A stretch of 64,000 bases of DNA, taken from Salinivirga cyanobacteriivorans. GTDB taxonomy: Bacteria > Bacteroidota > Bacteroidia > Bacteroidales > Salinivirgaceae. The notes under the pieces are model-generated. The model did no database searches and had not been told where the DNA came from. It saw only the letters and a list, made by a program, of their open reading frames with translations. Both the position numbers and the translations under genes were made by a program. The stretch spans positions 4,241,001-4,305,000 of the forward strand of contig NZ_CP013118.1 in assembly GCF_001443605.1 (NCBI RefSeq). The letters run 5' to 3'. Numbering within the stretch: the stretch's first letter is position 1; the number at the start of each line of letters is the position of its first letter. Of this stretch, positions 18,200-27,669 are shown in pieces.

Positions 18200-18691
18200 T
18201 TAAAGGTATTTTTTAGGGAACTCAAAAAAGTCAATGTCTCCGCTGCCCGGTTCCAGGTGCCACTCCTTTACATCGAACTTGAGGCCCAGGCATCCGGCAG
18301 TGGGGAAACTTTGATGAAAATTTTTAGAAAGCCTTATTCCGCTTTGCGATATGAAGGGATTGTGTCCGAAGATTATAACGGTTTCGATTTTTGAATCAAG
18401 GTTTGATAAGAAGTCTGCCAGCTGTCCTGTTGTATAGCCTTCATAAAGAAAATGTTCTTGCTCAATTTCCGCTGGAGTGTATTGCATCTCTTCGGCAAAA
18501 ATTTTAGCCGTTTCCAGTGCGCGGTGAGCATCTGAACTTACCAGCAGGTCAGCCTTTATGTTGTTTTTAACAAGTACATTTGCAATTAATTTACTGTCTT
18601 TTCTGCCTTTTTTGATCAAACTGCGTTCAAAATCATTACCACTTTTTTCCTGGTCAGCCTTTCCATGTCTTACTAATATTAGCCTTTTCAT
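18200..18691 (-). CDS. SixA-like histidine phosphatase
   Basis: A 163-aa member of the histidine phosphatase superfamily, SixA branch. The catalytic motif is LILVRHGKAD at the N-terminus with the phospho-accepting His, a conserved Arg is in SSDAHRALETAKIF, and a second His is in VIIFGHNPFIS. SixA removes phosphate from phosphohistidine proteins in E. coli; the target here is unknown. Unusually for this window, a strong Shine-Dalgarno sequence (AGGAGG) lies about 10 bases before the ATG. It is downstream of and co-directional with ndh (79-base gap). Confidence 0.85.
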   Translation of the reverse strand: MKRLILVRHGKADQEKSGNDFERSLIKKGRKDSKLIANVLVKNNIKADLLVSSDAHRALETAKIFAEEMQYTPAEIEQEHFLYEGYTTGQLADFLSNLDSKIETVIIFGHNPFISQSGIRLSKNFHQSFPTAGCLGLKFDVKEWHLEPGSGDIDFFEFPKKYL

Positions 18692-18770
18692 TTGTTGAGT
18701 TCCTCCTGATTCCTTTTCTTAAACAACCTAAGTGCAGATAAATATATGAATTTAACGATATTTTTCCAAC

Positions 18771-20039
18771 TTATTTTTTTATGGGTTTTACTAATATTCT
18801 GAGCGATTGGTCTCTTGAAAAATAGCTTGTGGCCCAGTTAATGAAGATAAAAAGCCGGTTTTTTACGCCAACGATAGCCATCAGATGTACAAAAATCCAA
18901 ACAAGCCAGGCAAAGAAACCGGTGAATTTCCACCACGGCAGATCCACCACAGCCATATTGCGACCTATTGTGGCCATTGAACCTTTGTCTTTGTATTCAA
19001 ATTTGCTTTGTTTGTTGGGCCTTAGTAAGTTTTTAGCCAGGTTCAGAGCTTGCTGTATGGCCACCTGAGCTACTTGTGGATGCCCTTTGGGGTATTTCTC
19101 TGTATACATTAACGAAAGGTCACCGAGTACATAAATATCCTTATGCTCCTTTAACTGATGGAACTCGTCTACGATAAGTCGGTTTCCGGCACCAATAGCG
19201 TTTTCATTCAATCCTTCGATTTTTCTGCCCTGAATTCCCGCAGCCCATATCAGGTTTTTTGTTTCAAAACTTTGCCCGTCTTTCAGCGTAACTTTCTCAT
19301 TATCATAACCCTCTATCTGGCTGTTTAAATGTACATCAACTCCAAGTTTTCTTAAAAATTCATGGGCTTTGTCACCCGCTTTCTTCGACATACTCCCAAG
19401 TAAACGGTCTGAGGCTTCGAATAGCATTACATTCATTAAACTGAAATCAATTTCAGGGTAATCTTTAGGAAGTATATGGTTGCGCATTTCGGCTATAGCT
19501 CCGGCCAGTTCAACACCAGTAGGACCGCCGCCAACAATAGCAATTGACAGAAGCTGGTGTTTTTTGGTTTTATCGTTTTCGAACATAGCTTTTTCAAATG
19601 ACTGCAAAATACGATTGCGAAGGTAAATTGCCTCTGCAGTCGTTTTCATCGATAAACCATTGTTCTGTAATTCTTTATTACCAAAAAAGTTTGTGTATGC
19701 ACCCATGGCCAGCACCAATTTATCGTAACGGAGTGTGCCAAAATCAGTTTCTATGCTTTTATTACCGGTATTAATAGATTTTAGATCTGTATTCCGGTAA
19801 TGAATATTGTTTTTCTTCTGGAATAATTTTCTCACTGGAAATGAAATAGAACTAGGCTCAAGGCCTGCTGTGGCAACCTGGTAAAAAAGCGGCTGAAACT
19901 GATGAAAGTTCCTTTTATCAAGCAAAATCACCTGGTATTTCGCCCCCACAAGCTTTCTGGCCAGTTTAAGCCCTGCAAAGCCAACTCCTGCAATTACAAT
20001 ACGCTCTTTATTACTGTCAGGTATATTAAATTTGTCCAT
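18771..20039 (-). CDS. ndh: NADH dehydrogenase type II (NAD(P)/FAD-dependent oxidoreductase)
   Basis: A 422-aa single-subunit quinone reductase that oxidises NADH without pumping protons, at the inner face of the membrane. The FAD-binding Rossmann motif is IVIAGVGFAGLKLARKLVG and the NADH-binding motif is IAIVGGGPTGVELAGAIAEM; DIYVLGDLSLM is the second FAD contact. A hydrophobic C-terminal segment (FFAWLVWIFVHLMAIVG) probably anchors it. It is divergent from the lipoprotein gene at 20125, with an 85-base spacer that must hold both promoters. Confidence 0.92.
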   Translation of the reverse strand: MDKFNIPDSNKERIVIAGVGFAGLKLARKLVGAKYQVILLDKRNFHQFQPLFYQVATAGLEPSSISFPVRKLFQKKNNIHYRNTDLKSINTGNKSIETDFGTLRYDKLVLAMGAYTNFFGNKELQNNGLSMKTTAEAIYLRNRILQSFEKAMFENDKTKKHQLLSIAIVGGGPTGVELAGAIAEMRNHILPKDYPEIDFSLMNVMLFEASDRLLGSMSKKAGDKAHEFLRKLGVDVHLNSQIEGYDNEKVTLKDGQSFETKNLIWAAGIQGRKIEGLNENAIGAGNRLIVDEFHQLKEHKDIYVLGDLSLMYTEKYPKGHPQVAQVAIQQALNLAKNLLRPNKQSKFEYKDKGSMATIGRNMAVVDLPWWKFTGFFAWLVWIFVHLMAIVGVKNRLFIFINWATSYFSRDQSLRILVKPIKK

Positions 20040-20108
20040 CTATCTGTGTTTATGTTTTCAGCAATTCTAACAATTATGATCATTATGGGTTCAAACTGCA
20101 GGAATTAT

Positions 20109-20116
20109 TATTTTTG
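20109..20116 (+). promoter_or_regulatory. Promoter -7 element very close to the lipoprotein start
   Basis: TATTTTTG fits TAnnTTTG and ends only 8 bases before the ATG at 20125. If used, the transcript would start within a few bases of the start codon, giving a nearly leaderless message. Confidence 0.4.
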
Positions 20117-20124
20117 TAGTATAC

Positions 20125-20634
20125 ATGAAAATCAAAACCCCACATATCGCATTGATTTTAGTTTTAATTTCGGGATGTATTGAAATTGAAGATCCGTCTA
20201 ATATTCCCGAAATAAAGTATAAAAATCACCAGGTATCCTATTGTGAAGATAATCTTGGTAACGAAAATAAATGCATAGATCTTTCTTTTGAATTAAAAGA
20301 TGGTGATGGAAATATGGGGCTTTTAGATAGCGATACTACTCCGCCTTTTACGGGTATTTATAAACATAACTTTTATTACGATTTATGGGTTTTTGAAGAC
20401 GGTGGTTTTCAATTGTGGGAAGACCTGGCCATAAATTATTTTGATATTCCTTACATTGTTCCACAAGGGCAAAATAAGATATTAATTGCGGATGTGTCAA
20501 TTGATTTATCTTTTTCTACAAGCACATTACCTTACGATACAATGATGTTGAGTTTTTACGTGTATGACCGTGATTTAAATCAAAGTAATATCGAATATAC
20601 AGATACCATCATTTTTCAACAAAACCAACCTTAG
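20125..20634 (+). CDS. Putative lipoprotein of unknown function
   Basis: A 169-aa protein with a lipoprotein signal (IALILVLISGC, lipobox LISGC), so probably anchored to the outer or inner membrane. The mature part has Asp/Gly-rich segments (LKDGDGNMGLLDSDTT) of a kind often seen in Bacteroidota surface lipoproteins, and looks beta-rich. I do not recognise a named domain. It is transcribed alone, divergent from ndh. Confidence 0.7.
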   Translation: MKIKTPHIALILVLISGCIEIEDPSNIPEIKYKNHQVSYCEDNLGNENKCIDLSFELKDGDGNMGLLDSDTTPPFTGIYKHNFYYDLWVFEDGGFQLWEDLAINYFDIPYIVPQGQNKILIADVSIDLSFSTSTLPYDTMMLSFYVYDRDLNQSNIEYTDTIIFQQNQP

Positions 20635-20721
20635 CTTGTTTCATTTCAAGCTTAACTTAAGGGCTTTGTTTCAATACACCAAAAATTAATTTAAAATATT
20701 AGTGATTGATATTGATTAATT

Positions 20722-20729
20722 TATATTTG
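20722..20729 (+). promoter_or_regulatory. Promoter -7 element upstream of the metallo-hydrolase
   Basis: TATATTTG is a full TAnnTTTG match, leaving an untranslated leader of about 108 bases before the ATG at 20844. Confidence 0.45.
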
Positions 20730-20843
20730 CGGCCCTAAAGCAAGTTTTAAAATTATTATCAATTGTCGAAACTTTGTAGCCGATTTATATGTTGATGATA
20801 CAAAGTCCTTGATCGCAAAAGAACTTAATAAACCAATTAAATC

Positions 20844-21491
20844 ATGCAGGTAAGAAAATTTACATTTAATCCATGGCAGGAAAACAGTTATGTGCTATAC
20901 GATGAAACAGGTGAGTGTGTAATGGTTGATATGGGCTGTGTCTCAGATAGCGACCACCAGGAGCTGGCCGAATTCATTGATGATAAGAATTTGACTGTTA
21001 AATATATTATCAACACGCACTTGCACATCGATCATATTTTGGGGAACTATAAGTTAAAAGAGACTTACAATGTTCCTGTTCTGGCACATGAAAATGATGA
21101 GTTTTTACTTGAAAATGCTGAAACCTATGCTGAGCAAATCGGCTTTAAATTGCAAAGCCCGCCACCCGCAATCGATAAATATATTGATGAGGGGGATGAA
21201 ATAGCTGTAGGCAACTTTAAGTTGCAGGTGTTACATATTCCGGGGCATACGCCAGGTTCTTTGGTTTTTTATAATGCTGAAGATGGTATGTTAATCAGTG
21301 GTGATGTGTTGTTTTATGAGTCAATCGGCCGAACCGATCTTATCTATGGTAATCATGCTGCACTTGTAAAAGGTATAACATCTAAAATATTGGGTTTACC
21401 CGAAACCACAGAGGTTTTCCCCGGTCATGGACCCAAAACCACTATTTCGCATGAAAAATGCAGTAATCCATTTTTGAAGCACATGTGTTAA
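20844..21491 (+). CDS. MBL-fold metallo-hydrolase (glyoxalase II-like)
   Basis: A 215-aa cytoplasmic metallo-beta-lactamase-fold hydrolase. The metal motif is INTHLHIDHILGN (HxHxDH), with further ligands in HIPGHTPGSLVFY, LISGDVLF and EVFPGHGPKTT. This layout is shared by hydroxyacylglutathione hydrolases and by general thioester hydrolases. The glutathione-binding C-terminal domain of true GloB is absent, so the substrate is open. It stands alone and converges with the hypothetical gene at 21521. Confidence 0.85.
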   Translation: MQVRKFTFNPWQENSYVLYDETGECVMVDMGCVSDSDHQELAEFIDDKNLTVKYIINTHLHIDHILGNYKLKETYNVPVLAHENDEFLLENAETYAEQIGFKLQSPPPAIDKYIDEGDEIAVGNFKLQVLHIPGHTPGSLVFYNAEDGMLISGDVLFYESIGRTDLIYGNHAALVKGITSKILGLPETTEVFPGHGPKTTISHEKCSNPFLKHMC

Positions 21492-21520
21492 TTACGGGTA
21501 TTCAAAAAAAGACTTTTACT

Positions 21521-22120
21521 TTAATTATTACGCAAAATATTGATACCTGCAGCTGTTATTAACCCGGCACCGCCTCCCAGTAAGGAGGCTTTAATCATCC
21601 GAAAGGCCCTTTGCTCTTTATATCCGTTGGTGTAGTATTCATTGTTTGTTGGAACTTTAGGTTTTGCAGTCCAACCAAAAATTCCGATTGTTATGGTAGT
21701 GCCAAGTGGTACGAGCGGTGCAGCGAATAAATCACCCTGGTCCAGAAAGCCCATGCTGCTTGTGGCGGCATAGGTAATAAGAAAAGGTGCCCAGAAGCTG
21801 CCTGCGTCCTTCCCCTCAATGCGGCCTTGTACCAGGTTTTTCATTTGATCTTTTGTCAGATCAAATTCTCCTTGTGGTTGATAAACAACCGACTTTTCTT
21901 TTCGGGTTTTAATGGAATACACATCATCCAAATCAATGAAACGATATTTCCCTTTCGTGTTCAGGTATTTTAGTTCTTTGTAGTTGTTTTCATTCAGAAT
22001 TTCAAACTCCGATGTCGAAAAAACATCTCCTTTGATTGTCGTAATTGTATTTTGTGACATGAGTACAGAACTCCCTGAACTCAGAATAATAGCAGTCAAT
22101 ACAACTAATATTTTTTTCAT
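21521..22120 (-). CDS. Exported hypothetical protein with C-terminal glycine-rich segment
   Basis: A 199-aa protein from the preferred ATG at 22120, which starts right at a signal peptide (MKKILVVLTAIILSSGSSVL); an upstream in-frame start at 22153 would add 11 residues in front of it. The middle has a short domain (VFSTSEFEILNENNYKELKY, then DVYSIKTRKEKSVVYQPQGE) that reads like the small exported domains that describe cell-state proteins in Bacteroidota. Two hydrophobic stretches follow (FWAPFLITYAATSSMGFL, AGLITAAGINIL). No family recognised and no operon partner. Confidence 0.65.
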   Translation of the reverse strand: MKKILVVLTAIILSSGSSVLMSQNTITTIKGDVFSTSEFEILNENNYKELKYLNTKGKYRFIDLDDVYSIKTRKEKSVVYQPQGEFDLTKDQMKNLVQGRIEGKDAGSFWAPFLITYAATSSMGFLDQGDLFAAPLVPLGTTITIGIFGWTAKPKVPTNNEYYTNGYKEQRAFRMIKASLLGGGAGLITAAGINILRNN

Positions 22121-22197
22121 AGTAGAAATATTTTCCAATTGGTTGATAAACATAAGAAAATTTCAAGACTTTTCCTTTCTAAGGTGAATCTTCTTTC

Positions 22198-22205
22198 TAA
22201 CTTTG
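22198..22205 (+). promoter_or_regulatory. Possible promoter -7 element of gcvP
   Basis: TAACTTTG fits TAnnTTTG, 51 bases before the gcvP ATG; no TTG box at the usual spacing. No glycine-riboswitch-like structure was recognised in the short leader. Confidence 0.35.
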
Positions 22206-22256
22206 GACTGTTTTATCATGATTTTTGTAGTGTAAAAAGTTAAAAAAAATCACGCG

Positions 22257-25124
22257 ATGAAGTTAATAGATAAATTTCAACTCAGACACATAGGTCCCAG
22301 GCCCGAAGAAATTGGGCCAATGTTGGACAAAATTGGAGTGGGCTCCATTAATGAGTTAATGGATCAGGCCGTGCCCAAATCCATTCGTTCCAGGAAACCG
22401 CTTAACCTTTCAGCTCCAATGAGCGAGCAGCAATATGCTGAATATGTCAGCAAAATTGCCAGAAAAAACAAGGTTTACCGTTCGTTCATTGGAATGGGGT
22501 ATTATGAAACAGTAATGCCGGCGGTTATACGTAGGAATATTCTCGAAAATCCGGGGTGGTATACTTCGTATACACCTTACCAGGCTGAAATATCTCAGGG
22601 TCGCCTTGAAGCATTGCTCAACTTTCAGACTGTTGTAAGTGAGCTAACCGCTTTACCCATAGCTAATGCATCGTTGTTAGATGAGGCTACAGCTGCCTCA
22701 GAGGCTATGATAATGATGCATAGCAAACGAGCCCGGAAATTTAAAAAAGGCGGAGATAAGCTTTTTGTCGATGAGGATGTTTTTCCACAAACCAAGGCTG
22801 TACTTGAAACCAAGGCCGAACCTTTAGGTATTGAAATCGAATATGGAAAGTTCGATGAAACAGAACTCGATGATCAGACTTTTGGTGCTATTGTACAATA
22901 CCCGGCTGCAAGCGGACAGGTAAACGATTACCGTAAATTTGCTGAAAAAGCCAAAGCAAACGAAACTATGTTGGCTGTTGCTGCCGATATATTAGCACTT
23001 GCCATTTTAGTACCTCCGGGTGAGTGGGGAGCTGATATCGCTTTTGGCAATACACAGCGTTTTGGTGTCCCTATGGGCTACGGAGGGCCGCATGCGGCTT
23101 ACTTTGCTACAACTGAAAAACTAAAACGCGCGTTACCCGGTCGTATAATCGGGGTTTCAAAAGACAGACATGAAAACCCTGCTCTGCGTATGGCACTCCA
23201 AACGCGCGAGCAACATATTAAAAGAGAAAGGGCTACTTCAAATATTTGTACTGCCCAGGCCTTGTTAGCCACAATGGCCGGGATGTATGCGGTTTATCAT
23301 GGCCCGCAAGGCCTTAAAAATACTGCACAACACGTGCATAGTATGGCCGCAACCCTTGAGCAACAATTGGTAAAAATAGGCTATAAGCAATTAAATGTGG
23401 GCTATTTCGATACACTTTATATTGAACTGCCCGACAATATTAAAAGTTGTGATATTCAGTCGCTGGCTCTCAGCAAAGAGATGAACTTCTTTTATTATGA
23501 TGCACATCATGTAGGTATTGCAATTAATGAAACTACCGACATTAAAGATGTGATGGATATTCTTGATGTGTTTGCCCGAGTAGCAAATAAAGAGGTTGAA
23601 CCACAGGTGATAGAAGTAGAGCAGAACCGTTTTGAACCTGAATTATTCAGGACTTCTAAATACCTGCAGGAGCCAGTATTTAATTCATATCACAGCGAAA
23701 CTGAAATGATGCGCTATATCAAGCGGCTCGAGAAACGCGATATCGCTTTAAATCACTCTATGATTTCGCTGGGTTCATGCACCATGAAGCTTAACCCGGC
23801 CAATTCTATGTTTGCCATAACCTGGCCCGAATTTGCCAATATGCACCCCTTTGCCCCGGCTGATCAGGCTGAAGGTTACAAAGAGCTTATTGATGAATTG
23901 GAACGTGACCTGGCCGAAATTACCGGTTTCGAAGCTTGCTCATTGCAACCAAACTCAGGCGCTGCAGGTGAATATACCGGATTAATGGTTATTCGTGAGT
24001 ACCATAAAGACAAAGGTAACCACGACCGCAATGTGGTCATTATTCCATCATCAGCACACGGCACAAATCCTGCAAGTGGTGTTATGGCAGGAATGAAAGT
24101 GGTTGTGGTTGATTGTGATGAGAATGGAAATGTGGACGTGGATGACCTGAAGGCAAAAGCAGAAGAACATAAAGATACTCTGGCAGCCTTTATGATTACT
24201 TATCCGTCTACACACGGTGTTTTTGAGAGTCGCATACGCGAAATGAACCAAATTATTCACGATAATGGCGGATTGGTATACATGGATGGTGCAAACATGA
24301 ATGCCCAGGTCGGACTTACCAGTCCGGGAATTATCGGAGCCGATGTTTGTCACCTTAATTTGCACAAGACCTTCGCAATACCGCACGGGGGTGGAGGCCC
24401 TGGTGTTGGACCCATTTGTGTAAATGAGAAACTAATGCCATATCTGCCCTCGAACCCGGTCCTTAAAACGGGTGGCGAAAAACCACTTAAGGCTGTGGCT
24501 GCTGCACCATATGGAAGTGCGTCTGTATTGCCAATTACTCATGCTTATCTTAAAATGTTGGGTGCAGAAGGATTACTGGAAGTAACTAAAATGTCAATTG
24601 TGAATGCAAACTACCTGGTAGCTGCACTTAAGGGATATTATGATGTGCTTTATACAGGTGAAACAGGTCGTTGCGCCCACGAAATGATACTTGAATGCCG
24701 AAATTTCCGTCAGGAATATGGCGTTGATGCTACCGATATTGCCAAGCGCCTGATTGACTATGGTTTTCATGCCCCGACGCTATCCTTCCCGGTTCACGAT
24801 ACATTAATGGTTGAACCTACAGAAAGTGAGTCGGTTCAGGAGCTCGATCGCTTTTCAGAAGCCATGATTTCCATTAAAAAAGAGATGGAAGATATCAAGA
24901 ATGGCAAAGCAGACAAAGAAGATAACCTGCTGAAAATGGCACCGCACACAGCTGAAGAGGTTACCGCCGACGAGTGGGCACATCCCTACAAGCGCTCTGA
25001 AGCTGCTTATCCGCTGGAGTGGATCAGAATAAATAAATTCTGGCCACATATCGCCCGGGTGGATGATGGTTACGGCGACCGTAATCTGGTATGCACTTGT
25101 GCTCCCATTAGCGAATATCAATAA
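22257..25124 (+). CDS. gcvP: Glycine dehydrogenase (decarboxylating), P-protein
   Basis: A 955-aa single-chain P-protein of the glycine cleavage system, which decarboxylates glycine and passes aminomethyl to lipoyl-GcvH. Both homologous halves are present: the N-half (RHIGPRPEEIGPMLDKIG, YTPYQAEISQGRLEALLNFQ) and the PLP-binding C-half, with the PLP Lys at K704 in HLNLHKTFAIPHGGGGPG. GSCTMKLNPA and PSSAHGTNPASG are further signatures. It stands alone (no gcvT or gcvH next to it) and ends in a clear terminator. Confidence 0.97.
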   Translation: MKLIDKFQLRHIGPRPEEIGPMLDKIGVGSINELMDQAVPKSIRSRKPLNLSAPMSEQQYAEYVSKIARKNKVYRSFIGMGYYETVMPAVIRRNILENPGWYTSYTPYQAEISQGRLEALLNFQTVVSELTALPIANASLLDEATAASEAMIMMHSKRARKFKKGGDKLFVDEDVFPQTKAVLETKAEPLGIEIEYGKFDETELDDQTFGAIVQYPAASGQVNDYRKFAEKAKANETMLAVAADILALAILVPPGEWGADIAFGNTQRFGVPMGYGGPHAAYFATTEKLKRALPGRIIGVSKDRHENPALRMALQTREQHIKRERATSNICTAQALLATMAGMYAVYHGPQGLKNTAQHVHSMAATLEQQLVKIGYKQLNVGYFDTLYIELPDNIKSCDIQSLALSKEMNFFYYDAHHVGIAINETTDIKDVMDILDVFARVANKEVEPQVIEVEQNRFEPELFRTSKYLQEPVFNSYHSETEMMRYIKRLEKRDIALNHSMISLGSCTMKLNPANSMFAITWPEFANMHPFAPADQAEGYKELIDELERDLAEITGFEACSLQPNSGAAGEYTGLMVIREYHKDKGNHDRNVVIIPSSAHGTNPASGVMAGMKVVVVDCDENGNVDVDDLKAKAEEHKDTLAAFMITYPSTHGVFESRIREMNQIIHDNGGLVYMDGANMNAQVGLTSPGIIGADVCHLNLHKTFAIPHGGGGPGVGPICVNEKLMPYLPSNPVLKTGGEKPLKAVAAAPYGSASVLPITHAYLKMLGAEGLLEVTKMSIVNANYLVAALKGYYDVLYTGETGRCAHEMILECRNFRQEYGVDATDIAKRLIDYGFHAPTLSFPVHDTLMVEPTESESVQELDRFSEAMISIKKEMEDIKNGKADKEDNLLKMAPHTAEEVTADEWAHPYKRSEAAYPLEWIRINKFWPHIARVDDGYGDRNLVCTCAPISEYQ

Positions 25125-25144
25125 ACCAGAGATAAATCTACATG

Positions 25145-25173
25145 AAAAGATCGTCATTTATGGCGATCTTTTC
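25145..25173 (+). terminator. Rho-independent terminator of gcvP
   Basis: AAAAGATCG pairs with CGATCTTTT around an 10-base loop, followed by a T-rich tail, 20 bases after the gcvP stop. Confidence 0.75.
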
Positions 25174-25212
25174 TTATTTTAGCTGTTGGATGTCAATAAA
25201 TTAATACGGAAT

Positions 25213-26901
25213 ATGAGTGTCAATATTTATCAGGTTTTCACGCGTTTGTTCAGAAACGATGAGGGCCAAAATATCTTCAATGGCGATTTAAGTACAAACG
25301 GATCCTCAAAGTTTAATCATTTTACAGAAAAAGCACTGCGGGAAATCTCTGATATGGGATATAGTCATGTATGGTTTACCGGTATCATCAGACATGCCTC
25401 CTGTACATCTTTCGATGAACCCGGGCTGGAAGCCGATCATCCGGCCGTAGTGAAAGGTAAGGCTGGTTCGCCCTATGCTGTAAAAGATTTTTTTGATGTG
25501 GCTCCAGACCTGGCAGAAGATGTATCCAACAGAATGCGCGAGTTTCAAGACCTTGTAAAGCGCGCTCACCAGCAGAAGCTTAAAGTTATCATTGATTTTG
25601 TGCCCAATCATGTATGCCGTCAATACCAGTCTTTACAAAAACCGGATTCAGTTCTTGCTCTGGGTGAAAACGATGACACTTCCATGAGCTTTTCACCAGC
25701 CAATAATTTTTATTACATCCCCGGAGTACCTTTTCAAATACCTGAAGGAATAAACACCGAAGGTCTGCCTCCATACTACGAAATGCCGGCCAAAGCTACC
25801 GGTAATAATGTTTTTGAAGCTCAACCGCAAAAGACGGATTGGTATGAAACAGTTAAACTGAATTACGGGGTAGATTTCCAGCATGACTCCGCCACATACT
25901 TTGATCCCATACCACAAACCTGGCACAGGATGTATGAGGTGCTGCATTTTTGGGCCCATAAAGGTGTCGATGGTTTCCGCATTGACATGGCCGAAATGGT
26001 ACCTGTTGAGTTTTGGGGTTGGGTAGTGCCCAGAATAAGGGAAGATTTTCCGGAAATGTTGTTTATAGCCGAAATATATAAACCAGATGAATACAGGAAA
26101 TATATTGAACAGGGGCATTTTGATTGGTTATACGATAAAGAGCAGTTTTACAATATCGTTCGGGCTGTAATTGAAGGGAAAGCGTCTGCCTCAGCCATAT
26201 CTGATATTTGGAAAGCGCAGGAGGGAATTGATGCACATATGTTGCGGTTTTTAGAGAACCATGATGAGCAAAGAATAGCCTCGGAATTTTTTGCAGCAAA
26301 TCCCGAAAAAGCCATTCCCGGGATGTACCTTGCTGCAACCATGCACAAAGGACCGTTGATGGTGTATTTTGGACAGGAACTGGCAGTACCGGGTATGGAT
26401 GAGGAAGGTTTTAGTGGTAAAGATGGTAAGACTACTATTTTTGATTACTGGAGGGTGGAGAAATACCAAAAGTGGGTTAATGGCGGCAGGTTTGATAATG
26501 AAATGCTTGACCAGAAAACAAAAGACCTCCGGGCTGCTTACGTTGAATTATTAAGATTTCGGCAAAAATATGAGGTAATAGACTCTGGCGGGTTTTATGA
26601 TTTGATGTGGGTGAATCAACATTTAGATACCGACTATGTTTACTGTTTTATCAGGCATTCAGATAATCAGGCAATACTTGTTTTACTGAATTTTGATACT
26701 GCTGGCGATAAGCAACTTACATTAAACCTGCCTGCGCATGCCTTAAAGCATATCGGTTTGCACGAAACTAAAACTGTAAATGCCGGTGCTGTTTTGAGTA
26801 AACATAATTCCGTGGTGTTTAAACAAAAGGATAATCAATCATTGGAAGGGCAGTTTAAAATATCACCGTCTTCTGGGTGCATTTTTGAATTAACCCAATA
26901 A
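25213..26901 (+). CDS. GH13 alpha-amylase family glycosidase
   Basis: A 562-aa (beta/alpha)8 glycosidase of family GH13. Conserved regions are VIIDFVPNHVCR (region I), GFRIDMAEMV with nucleophile D258, LFIAEIY with acid/base E287, and ENHDEQR with D351; a small beta domain follows from about residue 470. No signal peptide, so it would act on imported alpha-glucans or glucosides in the cytoplasm. The start ATG at 25213 is preferred over an in-frame TTG at 25186, which sits close behind the gcvP terminator. Exact specificity within GH13 cannot be told. It converges with rlpA. Confidence 0.88.
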   Translation: MSVNIYQVFTRLFRNDEGQNIFNGDLSTNGSSKFNHFTEKALREISDMGYSHVWFTGIIRHASCTSFDEPGLEADHPAVVKGKAGSPYAVKDFFDVAPDLAEDVSNRMREFQDLVKRAHQQKLKVIIDFVPNHVCRQYQSLQKPDSVLALGENDDTSMSFSPANNFYYIPGVPFQIPEGINTEGLPPYYEMPAKATGNNVFEAQPQKTDWYETVKLNYGVDFQHDSATYFDPIPQTWHRMYEVLHFWAHKGVDGFRIDMAEMVPVEFWGWVVPRIREDFPEMLFIAEIYKPDEYRKYIEQGHFDWLYDKEQFYNIVRAVIEGKASASAISDIWKAQEGIDAHMLRFLENHDEQRIASEFFAANPEKAIPGMYLAATMHKGPLMVYFGQELAVPGMDEEGFSGKDGKTTIFDYWRVEKYQKWVNGGRFDNEMLDQKTKDLRAAYVELLRFRQKYEVIDSGGFYDLMWVNQHLDTDYVYCFIRHSDNQAILVLLNFDTAGDKQLTLNLPAHALKHIGLHETKTVNAGAVLSKHNSVVFKQKDNQSLEGQFKISPSSGCIFELTQ

Positions 26902-26921
26902 GGAAATTTCCCAAAAACATG

Positions 26922-27641
26922 CTAGAACTTAAAAATAAAACACCCGGGGAAATCATCCCTGATGCTTTCTTTAAATCTTTCAGCTTTTATTCTGTTGTCG
27001 AATTGGCCGGCAACAATGCGGTAAACTTTCATTCCATCCACAGAGGTTACCTGTATTGTGATATCCTGTTTAAGTTTTGATTGAATTTTGCGAACCCTTT
27101 CGAGCAGATTGACCATTTCTTTGTAACTGGCCAATTGTACGCCATAGCCAATTGGGCGTTTACTCTCTACCGAGAGGTTATAGAATTTGGGTTTAAACTG
27201 CACGGACTCACCTCCCTTGCCTTCTGCCTTTAGTTTTCCCGTTCCTGCTTCCTTTACAATGGGCGTTGCATTGTTCTTTTCCTGTGGCCGGTCCAATACT
27301 TCAAGTTTTACATTGCAAACACCATCTTTTATGAAATCAAGTTTTCGGGCTGCAGACTTGCTTAAATCTATTATACGGTCTTTTACAAATGGTCCCCGGT
27401 CATTTACACGTACTACCACTGTTTGGTTATTACTCAGGTTTGTAACACGTATGCGGGTGTTGAACGGTAATGTGCGATGCGCAGCAGTGAGTTTTGAATG
27501 CCAGTACTTTTCGCCCGAAGCTGTTGTGCGGCCCTCAAATTTATTGGCATAAAACGAAGCTTTTCCATATTGTATATCCTTTTGTGCATGTAGAACTAAT
27601 GCACTTAGAATTAATATTATAATCACCGTAATTTTTTTCAT
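26922..27641 (-). CDS. rlpA: RlpA-family septal ring lytic transglycosylase with SPOR domain
   Basis: A 239-aa exported protein. A signal peptide (IIILILSALVLHAQ) is followed by a double-psi beta-barrel RlpA domain at about residues 24-112 (GKASFYANKFEGRTTASGE, AAHRTLPFNTRIRVTNL, VRVNDRGPFVKDRIIDLSKS) and a C-terminal SPOR domain at about 163-239 (GYGVQLASYKEMVNLLERV), which binds denuded glycan at division sites. No lipobox is visible, unlike E. coli RlpA. It is downstream of the BrkB-like gene by 28 bases, probably the end of the DUF4783-nadC-brkB-rlpA run. Confidence 0.88.
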   Translation of the reverse strand: MKKITVIIILILSALVLHAQKDIQYGKASFYANKFEGRTTASGEKYWHSKLTAAHRTLPFNTRIRVTNLSNNQTVVVRVNDRGPFVKDRIIDLSKSAARKLDFIKDGVCNVKLEVLDRPQEKNNATPIVKEAGTGKLKAEGKGGESVQFKPKFYNLSVESKRPIGYGVQLASYKEMVNLLERVRKIQSKLKQDITIQVTSVDGMKVYRIVAGQFDNRIKAERFKESIRDDFPGCFIFKF

Positions 27642-27669
27642 GTTTTCTAATCTTTTGTTAAGTCAGGTC

